DNA from: Gautieria morchelliformis
Taxonomy: Eukaryota; Basidiomycota; Agaricomycetes; Gomphales; Gomphaceae
DNA: 64,000 nt
Assembly (NCBI GenBank): GCA_015179125.1
Contig: WHVA01000403.1
Location: 1 to 64,000, forward strand
Direction: 5' to 3'
Within the stretch, counting starts at the first letter, position 1. The number at the start of each line of letters is the position of its first letter. Positions 44,188-55,943 of the stretch are shown here, one piece after another. A program made the translations under genes and the position numbers. The notes under the pieces are model-generated. The model was given only the letters and a program-made list of their open reading frames with translations. It was not told the DNA's origin and did no database searches.

Positions 44188-44760
44188 CAAAGGTGCTCGG
44201 TGAATGCATCAAACAATAAAGGAGGTAGAGGGATATGTGGTCAACAGATGAGGATGCAAATGGGTTTGTTGGTGGACAAAAGGTTGTATCAGCAGCAGGC
44301 AAATCCCCCTCAGTGGGTCATAGTGTGAATAGGCATCAACCATATAAACATCAGTGTGGACCCAAAGATGATGGATGGGGGTAGCGATATATTATGGGAT
44401 TGGTTGAGGGTGACAGGTGTCAGGAGTGATGGTGAATCATGTGAAGGGCAACAGTGCTTGGTGAATGCATCAAAAAGGAAGGATTATTTACCATTTCCCA
44501 TTGTTCCAAGTTATTATCGGATTTGCTCTTTCACTATTTCTTAATGGGGGCTATGGTAAACAAACAGTGACTTGCATGCAGTGTTGTATATTGTAAGTTC
44601 CATAATCCCACGGCAAGCGCCAACTCATAAGGCTTGCACACGTTGTGCACTCAGGTAACTCTTTTGAGTTCCTGTAAGGCCTATGAGGCATTATGCGCAG
44701 AGGTAACAATTCTCACGTCCTGTCATTTCCAGTTCCAATCCAACATTGAGCCTGGAATCC
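44188..44760. other. Repeat remnants, including a partial MITE end
   Basis: No gene. GTGAATGCATCAAA occurs twice (about 44198 and 44461). Positions 44485–44590 resemble the right half of the MITE at 48823–49194, including TATGGTAAACAAACAG followed by GACTTGCA, so a decayed copy probably lies here. Confidence 0.5.
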
Positions 44761-45056
44761 AGGTGCAATGTTGGATTGGAAATGTGTGTCTTAGACTTCG
44801 AAAGACGAGTAGATCAGTGACACCCCCAATGCCACCCAACGTGCAGGTCCCAATCGCGCGTGCGGATCAAACATCCCACTGGATGTTTTTCACGAAATTT
44901 TCGCATGGTTAAGGCCAGCTGCAGATCCCGGCACTGATAGAGACTTCTACAACACGACTGGCACCCGTTTGCAGATACTTTGCTCACTACGCCACCCATG
45001 AAATGTGGTGCCACCTAAAATTTTATGGCGGCGACTATCAAAAGTCCGGGATGCCA

Positions 45057-46256
45057 CATCAGGGAAATCGCGCAGAAACTACCACCTATTGTAGTGATAT
45101 TATAATATATGAAATAGCAATCAGAGCTAAAACATCATCCCAGAGCATGATAACAACAGGATACCCAACGGTAATGCGGCGGCCATGGGGTATTGCGATG
45201 ATAGCACTTGTCCGTAGGATAGCCATCGGGACCCATGGGCCGCTGCGATGGTCTGTACCGACCATGATTATCACCAGTGGTATTTAATAATGAAGAAATG
45301 ACCACCAAGACGGGCAATGGAAGATATATATCAATAAAGTAAGTAGTGACTGTTACAATACACTACAGTATAGACACATGGACCCTCCAGACCTACTTCA
45401 AGGCTTCCAATTGCGCCCATACACAGTGTCACTTTTCAGCTCAAAATATCCATGTGCATTGGGAAATGTTGCTCTAATGAAGTGTCAGTCAATTCCCAGC
45501 ACACGCAATGGTTCACATACTCTTTCGACCATCTCAACCAGGCTTCGCGTCGCTGGACCACTCGCTCATGGCATAACAGGTCCAGTGGTAGCATGCGATT
45601 CTCGACCCCATATGAGTTCACTCATATGGGGAGGACAATCGCATGATACCACTGCAACCTGAAGTTGCGGAGGTAGTGGTGGATTGCATGGTTGGCGAGT
45701 GTGAACCGGCCCTCCTTTGAGGAGGATGGCGCATAGATGAGCTGTGCTTTGATCGGGAGCTTGATGATGAGGGCATGGTGGTTGTAATGAGGGGGTTCAG
45801 GTATAGAGAAAGAGACATGTCCCATGTCCGACGCGGTCTTATAGGTCCTGACGCAAAGTGTCACGTGATACAGTAGTTTGAACTTGTGCCGGTCACGGCA
45901 GGAGGCGTTAATTTCCACGCAGGTCTCTCATCTCCAGGAGGACTACCTGGTGTACATGTATTAGTAGTAATATATGGGATGACTGAAAAAGCGCTAGCAA
46001 CTGAGGTCTCGAGATGTTTGGAAGTCGGGCGTGCCCCGGAATTGCAACAGTGATCATATATGAGCATAGTGAGGCCAGAAATATACCCCTTAATCACGAG
46101 ATATAAAGATGTCACACAGCTTGCCATTACCTAGTGCTATGAGACTAGAAGGCAATCTATTAGCATCGATCACCACAGTGCGTATTCCTGGGTCCGGTAT
46201 GGCCATTGTCACCACGTGTGACAATGTCACACCGGCGCCGCGCGGTTTGCCTGATG
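45057..46256. mobile_element. 1.2-kb TIR element inside F-box copy 2
   Basis: Absent from the duplicate at 29.58 kb. Its ends are inverted repeats: left CATCAGGGAAATCGCGC, right the complement of CATCAGGCAAACCGCGC. The target duplication is short or unclear (perhaps CA). It contains a 70-bp near-perfect palindrome (45584–45653) and a minus-strand frame (45436–45621) with no recognised domain. Superfamily not assigned. Confidence 0.6.
45584..45653. repeat. 70-bp imperfect palindrome
   Basis: Arms of 34 bp meet at a TC centre (45618–45619). The inner part is CCCCATATGAGT / ACTCATATGGGG and the outer part AGTGGTA...CATGCGATT / AATCGCATG...TACCACT. It can form a cruciform or RNA hairpin. Confidence 0.9.
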
Positions 46257-46874
46257 CACAAAGGCTTGGTGTAGGGGAGTCAAGACACAGCTCCAGCCAG
46301 TGGAAACGCCGCGCACCCACGTTAGGGAGTGTGAATTACGAGCTTGGGTACAGTTGATCAGCTTTGATTATGTTGCAGCCAATCTCATCATTGTCTTGGT
46401 GGCACTGTAGGTGGGGCGTCGCAAGGTCACAACGCAGATCATCCCCATGCTGTGGCGGCTCGACAACCTGGCAGTACTCACATTGGATGGTGTACCCATG
46501 ACTCGTGCGGTGCTGCAATCTATCGAGAGACTCAAAACATTGGAACAGTTGACCATCTTCCACATTGTTGTGGATGAGGGTAGGTCGCGAGGTGCGCAGA
46601 CACGTGAACCCGTGTTTGAGCTGCAGGAAACACCCTTTCCCGCTTTACGGCGACTCGCGCTTCGCTTTCTGGACTATAGGATGGATAGCGTGCTTCAGGA
46701 CGCATTGCATATCCTTGCCGGTGCACCATCACTGCGCACCATGATTGTTAAAGAATGCCGCTGGCTCCATCGGTTGCTTCCTCTTATCAGCTCACAGCTT
46801 GTCTCACTCTGCGGTGACTTCACATTCGTATCCCTGGAGGCCTTTCTCCGATTCATAAAAGGACATGCTACTCT

Positions 46875-46941
46875 CATCAAAAAAACATACAGTAAGGTTC
46901 TGGAGAGTCTCCAGAACCTTACTGTATGTTTTTTTTTGATG
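46875..46941. repeat. 67-bp palindrome made by inverted duplication
   Basis: Left arm reads CATC, A-run, CATACAGTAAGGTTCTGGAGA; the right arm is its complement, around a single central G (46907). F-box copy 1 (30190–30230) has only the right arm (TCTCCAGAACC...TATGTTTTTTTGATG), so the left arm is a new, templated inverted copy. Confidence 0.95.
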
Positions 46942-47287
46942 TAGTAGCTCAACGCTCCTATCTAGGCATTGATCTTGATCCGGCTGACTTGCCCGATCTC
47001 CGCTCATTTGGTGGTCCATTCGCCCTCGCCTCCAAGGTCATTGGCATCAAAAGCTGAGATATGCCTCCGCCTATGGGTTACAAGCCTCTCCAGAGTTCAG
47101 GATCATCCTGTACCATATGCCAGGAGGGCCTGCTGAAGTTGTAAAAAAGGTCCTCCATCAAGGGTAAGAAGATAACAGGTTCGGAATCCCATAGCTGGAG
47201 ATCTGAGCTTTGCAACCATCAAGACGCGTCCGTGATGTAAGTGAAGCGATCATGTCACAAATCGGTTCATGTTTTCTGAACCCTTGT

Positions 47288-47515
47288 ATAGGTCGAAGTA
47301 GAATAATAGTCCGGGGTAGATTCAATGTCTAGCAGCGACCTTCAGTCGCTGTCTTAAATACATAGAAGCCGGTACTAATTATAAGTCGTTCCTTTGTCTA
47401 TTCTACCTTGTTCTCTTTTTCCCTTGTTCCTCCTACCCGTTCTTCCTTCGTCTATATACGCGAGTGTGACGCGTCAGCGCACCGAAGTGCCGCCCGGGAT
47501 CTCCAGATCCCAACA
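47288..47515. mobile_element. 228-bp insertion with 6-bp target duplication
   Basis: Flanked by CCTTGT (47282–47287 and 47516–47521). F-box copy 1 has one CCTTGT and no insertion (near 30573). The insertion has a TATAAG-like site (about 47380) and C/T-rich stretches, without clear terminal inverted repeats. It could be a small LTR-derived or other non-autonomous element. Confidence 0.75.
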
Positions 47516-48199
47516 CCTTGTTCACCTGCAACTTGAGGTACCAGTGCATCTTACATACAGCTGTCAATACGTCGTTTAAATGAGCCAGCCTTTCACAGCA
47601 CGTGAATGGAAACGACCTTTTACATAAACGAACCTGGAACGTTGGACGAGCACTCTTCCATTTCAAGTCTTTGAAGACCCTCGTGCTACGAAGTAGTGAT
47701 GAAGCTTATGTTGCATGCTGGTTCTCACCGGCAGAGCGGCCCGATTTTGTGCACGATAGTTTTCAGTGCTGTCCAACGCTGAAGAAGCTCGTATTTGGCC
47801 TGCTAATGGTGTGGCACCTGCCTACGCTCCCGAAGAGAGCTTGGGAGTGTCATTGTGAGCTGGAACTGCTCTCACTGAGGACGATTCGTACGGAGTTGCA
47901 GAGGCTGGACACGGGACGACGGGTGTGTGACTGGCAAGGCAGCCTCGCCCGTCTGTTGCGCAAGGGACCATCCGGACTATCTGAACTGGAAATTGGGAGA
48001 ATCGTCAAGCCTGGGCCTGATCCGTGACGGTTGTTCTTGCCATTGATTCAAATAATTTAGCGTGCATGGAGAGTCAGCACCGTCTCGTTTGCGTGTGCAC
48101 TTTTTCTTGATGTCGTACTTGAGCAATTGATGCATGTTTTTCAAGGGCTGCGAGTCTGATTAATTTCAGGCAATTATTGGCCAAAGTTTTCTCAGCCCG

Positions 48200-48822
48200 C
48201 TAGTAAACTGGCGGGTTTTGCGTGTGTGGGACTGCACTTGAGTGATGAGGATAATCATTCGCGGGGTAGTCAAGCTTCAAGCGTCGGCCCCAACCACGCA
48301 AATGCAGCACCAAGCTGATCATTGGGTGAGTATCGAGTACTTAGAGCCCCAGCCACGCTTGCAGTACCTCAACCTTGGAAGCTACCTGTAGTAACCACCA
48401 CGGCGAACGACAACCTTGCATTCAGACTCTTGCTGCTGGCTGAGGGACATTTCGCGTCTAGGGTGGACTGTGCGCGGGGGCCAGGCGATGCTCATCGGAG
48501 ACTCCAGCGAAGGCAGAGGACAGGGCAGGAGCCAGAAGCAAGAAAGCAGGGACCAACGGTTAGGGCAGAGGGGTCACCAGTTGCGCGCGAGAGAGAAGAG
48601 AGACGGCACAGCCTAGCGGGAGCGCACAGCCGCGGCCGGCGCCGAGCACTACAGCTGCCGATGGCACCATCTCAGGCACACTGACACAGCTGCATAACCC
48701 GAGGTGAGCCCCGCGCCTAGCTGTGTGCCAGAGACTGCACATGATCGAGAGGGCACGCTGGGCCAGATATCGCCATCAATGCAGAGCAGGCCCCAGGAGA
48801 TGCCGATGTAGATCCCGACTAA
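48200..48822. other. No recognisable gene
   Basis: Past the end of the duplicated F-box segment. GC-rich sequence with open frames on both strands (for example plus 48322–48684) whose composition is Arg/Gly-rich and without domains. Confidence 0.4.
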
Positions 48823-49194
48823 CACTAGCTGCAAGTCACAACCTATGGCAACAAATAGTGAAAAAAGAGGAAATCTTGTAATAATTTGAAACTATGGCAA
48901 ATGGTGAAGAATACTTTTTCTTTGTGTTTACAATTTAAAACATCAAGAAAATATGAATAAAGGCAAATAATAATTTCTTGCATCTTATGCAGTGAATAGG
49001 ATTTATTTTGTCACAGTTTATTTCTTATAAATGTTCACCTGTGTTTATTCAGATTTTCTTGATGGTTTAAATTGTAAACAAAAAGAAAGTATTTTTCATC
49101 ATTTGCCATAGTTTCAAATTATTACAAGATTTCTTCTCTTTTCACTATTTGTTGACATAGGTTATGGTAAACAAACAGGGACTTGCACCTAGTG
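48823..49194. mobile_element. CACTA-like MITE, 372 bp
   Basis: Begins CACTAGCTGCAAGTC and ends GACTTGCACCTAGTG, flanked by a 3-bp TAA duplication (48820–48822 and 49195–49197). The inverted repeats extend imperfectly inward for about 150 bp (AAATAGTGAAAA... facing ...TTTTCACTATTT), leaving a short loop, so the whole element is a foldback. CACTA ends and a 3-bp duplication point to the CACTA superfamily. Confidence 0.8.
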
Positions 49195-49197
49195 TAA

Positions 49198-51087
49198 TAC
49201 AGATCGAGCTGTAAACCCAGAAGCGGCCACATCGTGCATTGAGCCACCGCGAGCAAGCGGTGGGGCCGCACTGTTACTTTGCACAGGCATATCCATAATT
49301 TATACAAGGATGCAAAGCACAGAATGTTTATTTTTGCAGCAATGCAGACGGACTCTCTTACTCACACGTCCCTTATGATGCTGGCAGTCCGACTCAGTAT
49401 ATATGTCGGAAAACTCTTTATTTCAATATCAGGCAATATATGGACCATGAGGCCGCCAGATTGTAAGAGTACATATTCAGGACTGATAATGGGAAGGTAG
49501 TTGATCAGTTGTTATATGGTTTCCAAAGCCTGATGTTGTGACTGATGCTTGGTGAGTTGAGATACTGACCGGTAAGATTATAATGTTCCTATAAGCTTCA
49601 ATGATCCAAGTCAGGCCAATATCAGGCCCGATATGGTCTGACATAGATTGTACTAAACTGATCTGCCTTAAGTCGGCCATATTGAAGTTTCAGCCGACCT
49701 GAAGGACATCAACTGTAAGGCAACTTTCACATATCTCTCTCTCGCTCTTATGCCAGAAATATTCTATTATGATTACAACACTTGGAAGGTCTAATACAGG
49801 CTATGATATAATACATGTTACATTTTTAACTTTTTACACCTGTGGGACTCGAGAGTTGAATGCACGTGCATACAGTAAGTAACAATAAAATCAGACACAG
49901 TGGAAAACTAATTATACCTCTAAGCTATGCATCACATTTTACAGGGCAAACAGTTGAACCCATATTACTGCAAGCCAGTAATAATGCTAGAACATGGGTG
50001 CCTTAGCTAACGCAAACCACTGTAAGACAATGTATGTCCACTTTTCAATGGCGAATACCCATATTATGAAGGGTATAATGCAGAAGTTATGCTACTTAAT
50101 GGCTGCTAGAAAGACTGCTTTGTAGCCCCATTACGGCGCTGGGGCCGGGGGGTGTGGAGAGGAACGCATGCAGTGGATGGCAAAGCGTATGGTTGGAAGT
50201 ATTGGGTAGCACGAACTGGGTGTACGGGTACTTATGCAATGTTTGAAGCACAGTTACCTTACATAACTGCGTCACCCGTACACTGCGTACATACGGCCGT
50301 ATTCATACGGCGTCATACGGGGGTCATTCCCGCCGTCACCGTCATACGGTCAGATATGCTCCAGTGAGCGACGGTGCGGGTACGGTGCCGAGCCCTAATT
50401 ATGACGCTTAATCAGGACCCATTGGGATGGTGACAGCCGGATCAGGCTAGCAAGCCTGCAGATCAGGTAATTCGGATTTTTCCGACATATGTTGTCTACG
50501 GTAGAAGATCATTCCTGAGGAAGACCCCACTACGCGCTGAATGCAGATAGACGTACAGACTGTTTTGCTGTCAGGCATGCAATGGGCTCAACAGGTCGTC
50601 GCGAACACAGCCGCTTCAATGTTCATTCACGTCACTCCTCATCCAGCCGCCGTGTCCATCCTCACATAGTCCGTTGCTGCATTCACGTCCCCATCACCGT
50701 GCCCCTCTTTGGCGCTCCAGCGTTAAGCCCGACCCTCGCTACAGACATACTGGACGCATGTACAGGACTCACCCTCCACTTGTGCGCGTCGGACTCGGTC
50801 TTGGTTACTGAGAGATGGAGAGTACTAGTACCCGGCACTGTGGAAACAACGCTCTAGCGAGCAACTGAGATGTACCCACGAAGTCGTGTTCGAATTCCCA
50901 CATGGAAATAGCTACACGGTGGGCTAGCCGTCTTCAATATCATGATTGAGACCTGAGATCCGACATATTTATCTGTTGCGTCTGTAGCTCAGCTCAAGCC
51001 AATTGAGTGCTTTTTTTATATAATTCTTCGATTCCAGAGTTTTTAAAGCACACATTATTCTTCCCTAGGAGCCATCCATTCTAGGAA
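49198..51087. other. Non-coding stretch with small repeats
   Basis: No supported gene over 1.9 kb. CATACGG/CCGTATG occurs five times at about 50285–50350, and CACCGTACCC-type sequence near 50370–50395 resembles a hAT-style terminus, but a partner end was not found. A plus-strand frame at 50582–50857 has no domain. The promoter of the DUF6533 gene should lie near 50900–51087. Confidence 0.4.
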
Positions 51088-52863
51088 ATGTCGGCTGCCG
51101 GTTCAGCTGCTGAGGCAGCCGCTTTAGTCACGGCTCTGTCTGATATCCGAATGGTAAACATGGCTGCAGGTTCATGACTCGTTGGTTGCCTCTGTCCTAC
51201 ATGCATTGGTTTATTCATCTTCTCGACAGCTGGCGCTACAGCTTGGGTTTGTTATGACATCTTTCTCACGTTCGGTCAAGAGGTTCGTCTCATATACTCG
51301 ATAACTTCGCTGCAGACCATCATAATGGGGCCAGTAACAGGTAGCTTATATATGGAAGTATGTATTTTCTTGCGAATGAATTTCCAGCTGACCTCGAAGA
51401 TCGGCGTAAAGAGGCCGATGGTCTACGGCCAAGCTTTTTTACTTGATTTCAAGATACTACAGCCTTACTCACCTTATGTGCGCAAATATCCCTTCTCGTT
51501 CATTTAATTTTCACATCTCAGTCGGTCTTCTTTTAGCGTTACCCTGTCCGGTCCGTGTTCGCCATTCTGTTTATTGACTCTCTTGCTGAATTAGACACAG
51601 TGGTCACAAAGCCACAACATTCCACTCATGTCCGTGCATCTCCTAATTTCGTCTCCCAGCAGTCTGACTTTAGGACTGTAGTTGTGCATTCACTTTTAGC
51701 AAGTCCTATCCAAGCTCCTAATGTGCCAGTCCAACAGCTGTAGAGGATGGCAATGGTTTTCAGCATATAGTGGCCCAATTATCTCAACCGCCGCGGTACA
51801 TGTGTTGCTCATTATGCGATTGTATGCGATATACGGACGCGACAATCGAAGTAAGGACCCGGCCTCATTTGGTTACTTACTTGATGACTGATTATAATTC
51901 AGTGCTTTTCTTTTTGTGCTTGTTGTACTTCAGTTGAGTTATCAGCTGAAATATACATTCTAATTAACATAATGTTCTTCACAGTAAACATCTCAGTGAG
52001 CATACTGGCTATTGCCATGCAGTTATTGATTCCCGTTACAACTCAGACAGCTATATCCGTGTCCACGGTGGTTCTTCGAGGCATCCAAACCATTCCGCAA
52101 TCTGCTGCGCTCCCCATTCCTGGGTGCTTGGCGAATGGTGATCCACGTTCCAATCTCCTTTTGGTGGCATGGATACCCAAAATTGTGATAGATCGTAAGA
52201 CACAGCATCTCGTGGCCTCGCGTGTACTTGATCACCATGTTTTCTTAGTCATATTCTTCATTCTGACGCTAGTCAAGTTCATCCAAGTTGTGCGCTGCCT
52301 CAGCGGTACCGCCCTCTCTACTATCCTTCGTGAGGGAAACAAACTCGCCCCACTTTTAACATTATTCGTTAAAGATGGTGCAGTCTGGTTTGTGGTGTAA
52401 GTCTCCCTACTTTGTTGTATACATTCATTATCTACAACTGTCTGTCTGGGGCGATTTTCAGGGTCTGCGGTAAGAGAATCATATACATCTCACTGGATAC
52501 TATTCTTCTGATCGATCTTTTTCCAGCCTCGGATATCCAGGCTGCCTATTTCATTATTGCCAAGGCAACTGATCCACTACAGGATATGGGTGTGGCGTAG
52601 GCAATAAACGTTATTTATGAATTCATATCCTAAAAATCTTCTGTTTGTCAGGTGGCTCGTCGCAACTGTGGCTATCGCCTCTTCACGTCTAGTTCTTCGT
52701 CTTCGTGGAACCACAACTGGAGTGGGTGGAGTGGGTTTGACAAGCTTAGAACATCTTGAGCTGAGTGATGTGTTCAAGCCCAGCACGGCCCTCGCAGATG
52801 CAACCGTCCCATTTCAGACCGTCCCAGCAAGTGGAGAGCTACCGGCCACCAAGCCTCTCTAGC
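51088..52863 (+). CDS. DUF6533-type multipass membrane protein
   Basis: Family of seven-helix-like membrane proteins abundant in Agaricomycetes, function unknown. Start ATG 51088 (MSAAGSAAEAAALVTAL). An intron ends at 51229, followed by the N-terminal hallmark AWVCYDIFLTFGQEV. Hydrophobic helices follow at 51972–52060 (SVSILAIAMQLLIPVTT) and 52230–52300 (VFLVIFFILTLVKFIQV). The hallmark LLTLFVKDGAVWFVV ends at 52400 at a donor. The C-terminal exon (about 52653–52863) has SSRLVLRLRG, the usual SR-L-L-NLR end, and a soluble tail to TAG 52863. Introns in the middle (51282–51970 and 52400–52650) are not fully resolved, so intactness is not proven. Confidence 0.6.
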
Positions 52864-53166
52864 TGTGGCACTGAACCTGTGCATCTATTATGTGGCATCT
52901 GCAATCATGTTATATATATCGCTCTTATTTAATGCAGAGATTATGGTGTATGCTAAATAATTGGGACAGTAATCGCCATTGACTCTCCCAAGTGAGAACA
53001 TTAATCCTTGGCGGGGCGTCATTGTTCAGCGACCGCAAAAGATGTACTGCTCGCTGGTAATAATATCCCTACAGCTGGCCTCACAAGACTCAAAATTGAG
53101 GGTGTAAATGAGAACCACCGCGATCATGGCGCCATTATAATAGTAGCAATACGTCAGGAAGAGTTA

Positions 53167-53186
53167 ATATATATATATATATATAA
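53167..53186 (+). repeat. (TA)n microsatellite
   Basis: About ten TA units in the spacer between the DUF6533 gene and the next gene. Likely variable between strains. Confidence 0.9.
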
Positions 53187-53484
53187 TTTGCAAGTTTCAC
53201 CAGTGGGTGTTCATGCAGAGTCAATGAAAACAATTACAGTTCACAAGAAATGCCATCTTGTGTGTTACAAGTCTTCCAACAGTTGTTGCCTATGCACTTG
53301 GGAGTCATAAGGTTCATAGATAGATGTGAGGAGAATATAGCTTTCAAGCCACGATGAAAGGCTGAAGTGAGTCCAAGAACATCGGTTGTATGCACTAGCA
53401 CCACACGCAGTGACAACAACAACACACCAACTGATAACAACTTCCAGTCAAGGGTAACAAACATATCATGACTTCAGTGGCTCA

Positions 53485-54423
53485 CAAAATCGAAGGAATT
53501 AACGAAGCTAAAGTTAAAATTTGCCTTGGACTTCCCAGTGTCACTCGAAGATGATTTGAGTGCCGATGCGAAGAAAATGCTGAACAAACAGCTTTGCTTT
53601 GTGGACGGTTTGGAGCGACTTGCTGAAGGAAAATCATTGGACGGTAATGGCAAAGGATTGTTGGAAGACAATCTTAAACCATACAACGTACATTTGTGGA
53701 TAATGTCGCTGGAGTCGCCAAACAGTCCAAGTAAAGAGTTGCGTATTCAAGCAGTTACACCCGCATTGTGGAAGGCGTATCGTCAGCAATCAAAGAACTC
53801 GTATCTGTATAAGGAGAAGGCGAAGAATGGTGCGTTTTTGTGGTGTAAAGATGAAGGAAGTTATTTATTTAACGGATTGTAGTTGTAAAGGAATCGTATT
53901 TTGGACGAATGAGTCAGGTTGTTTATCACCCGTACGGGAGCGGAATCGTGACCAATAATTGGTTGGTAAATGACGATATCGACGCTGTCGATCTGTACGG
54001 AAAGCCGGTTAATCCTTTGGAAATTCGCAATGTTTTCACTCCCGGATCATGGGTCGTGGCTCAAGTGACGCCAACGTTGTGAGAAAAGAAGCGATTATCG
54101 TGTTGATTGAGACGTTCTAATACTTAACTAGGTGGGATATAACGACACAAGACGGAGGAATTCCTCGTCGTACAAAAACGTATCAGCTCGTGATTAATCG
54201 AGTTCAATTGGCGTTAAAGTCCACGGACGACATGGAAAGAGATCATCCAGAGGGGTCATCATCGTCTGTTTTGAAGCACGGACGTGATGACGATGTTCAG
54301 CGTGAAGAATCACCGCCATTGGCACCAGCACCCAAGCGTACTTTGTTGGGAGCGGGGACGTTCACATCTTCCGCCGTTCCCGGAACGAAAATGCCGACGT
54401 TTAAGAAGAAAGTTAGTAAATAA
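53485..54423 (+). CDS. Unrecognised protein, about 220 residues
   Basis: Not recognised. The frame opens just after TTCAG near 53484 (KLKFALDFPVSLEDDL...) without an in-frame ATG, so an upstream exon is likely. The first part ends near 53880 with FLWCKDEGSYLF. A short intron leads to QVVYHPYGSGIV and NVFTPGSWVVAQVTP, a second (GTTGTG...ACTAG) ends at 54131, and the last exon reads WDITTQDGGIPRR, then a polar tail rich in Glu, Ser and Lys to TAA 54423. The alternating beta-type central part with a disordered basic tail would fit a small nucleic-acid-binding protein, but that is only a guess. Codon use looks coding throughout. Confidence 0.55.
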
Positions 54424-55943
54424 CTTCTTTGAAGTCGCTCGTTAATGAAGGGGGAAAAACGATTGCAGAAAGAATGATGAAGTTGTACGTGAAGAGTGAA
54501 GGTGTTGTACGCACAATGTCCATGTATAATATTGACCATGTACTCTGTAGTATCTTGTTTGTTACTTGCTTGGCGATTTAATAAGTGAGGGCGAACGGAC
54601 GGCGGTGGTAGGCACGGCTAAGAGCGTGCGGGGTGCATGGGTGGTGGCGGGACGGAATTCCGGGGGAAGGGGGAAGTGCAGCATGTCTGTATGGCCGTGC
54701 TGCGCGCAGGGAGGGGGGGGCGACGGGTGGAGGTGTTTAGGAGAGTCACGCATGCGGAGCCTAGGTGAGCGTGAAGGCAGAGGCCCGCGTATGCGATAAA
54801 GGGGACACGGTGTAGGTTGTGGGTCCTGCAGGCGGAATCCATGGAGGGAAAGACCGTGAGTTAGAGGCAAAATGGCGACTCCATGGAGACGTCTGGCGGA
54901 CGACAGGCAAGTAGCTCTGCTTTTCGTTTCCGTTTCTCCATACCGGACAGCGAAACTGGAGAAGACGCACCTCCGTGTTTTCCAGAACTCCAGGAGGCAG
55001 CCTTTTCCAGCACTAGAATGGCCGCATGACGGCGGCAGCAATCCATGGAGACGGACAGGGCCCCTAAGACTTAGCTCTAACAGAAACTGCGATATACGTC
55101 CTTGCTCATCCATGAGTGCAGCCTTCAAAGTTGGTCGTTGACGGTGCTAGTAATGAGGCGGTTTTGTGGCCAAGCGCGATACACGGCAGTAACTGAGCCA
55201 GCATTTATGTTACCACATTACGGTCCAATGATGGTTGCTTATAGACTAGGACTGACGACATGAGGGGGTCCCTGAGTCTGAGAGCAGTTGGTGTAGTCAC
55301 CGGAGCGATTTGGACAGGAACGTGAGAAGTTGTTTGTCGTCATATGTAGCGTTTGACACGATTGGATGGCGGTTTTTTTTGCTGAAAAGGAAAATGGATT
55401 TTGGGGGAGAAACCCATTGCAGAGAAAAGTACGATACCTTGGTGTTACAGGGGACCCAGGGGGGATAGAGAAGAAGATGCATCCCCTAAAAATTAATGGG
55501 AAGGGAGGACGCCGCGCGCGAAGGACGTCTTCGTCTTACGGAATATGCGCAGGGAGGACACCGCAGGTAGACGCGGCGATGTCGTATGGTGGGGAGTGTG
55601 ATGTAAGGGGAGGCGTAACGGGAAGCGGCATGGACAGCTGTTGATGGATTTAAGGTCACATTGAGGCAGTAAGGGTGGAATTAACGCACAGATAGGTAGA
55701 GGGTAGCAGTTCAGGGAGAACATCCACGTCTGTTATTTCCCATTGCCACCATCGATGTAGATCGTCGTGAGAGGCATCCTCACACACAGTTTTGACGGGC
55801 GGGACGATTGGAGGGAAATTGTGATTTTAAGAGTCCGCTTTCACTAATTTAGGTGTTTTTGTATTTGCATTACTCGACGACTGGAGATTAAGAATTTTTT
55901 TGTTGAGACGAGGTAAGTATACAAATCGTAGCGGGTAGAGGGG
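54424..55943. other. GC-rich stretch, no recognisable gene
   Basis: Contains G-rich runs (for example near 54660–54730) and long open frames on the minus strand (54562–55128) with unusual Pro/Arg/His composition. No introns, domains or conserved pattern support a gene. The 3' side approaches the helicase-protease remnant. Confidence 0.4.

Larger units (their letters stand above)
44818..48027 (+). pseudogene. F-box/LRR-like protein gene, copy 2, broken
   Basis: Duplicate of the F-box gene at 29.3–31.1 kb. F-box region near 44875–44995 (IPLDVFHEIFAWLRPAAD) with a small deletion after TRLQILC. The LRR part reads RLDNLAVLTLDGV (46456), LRRLALRFLDY and LPLISSQLVSLCGDF. It is disrupted by a 1.2-kb TIR element (45057–46256), an in-frame TAG near 46408, a palindromic insertion at 46875, deletions near 47060–47280, and a 228-bp insertion (47288–47515). 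The last exon region (47610–48027) is still open. The lesions differ from those of copy 1, so the duplication predates the loss of at least some function. Confidence 0.75.

Noticed and set aside
50880-50905. tRNA-like B-box (GTTCGAATTCC)
   Set aside because: No convincing A-box at the right spacing and no cloverleaf could be folded around it.
54562-55128. 188-codon minus-strand open frame
   Set aside because: Pro/Arg/His-heavy composition without any recognisable fold or motif, and the opposite strand is also open. Low stop density explains it.
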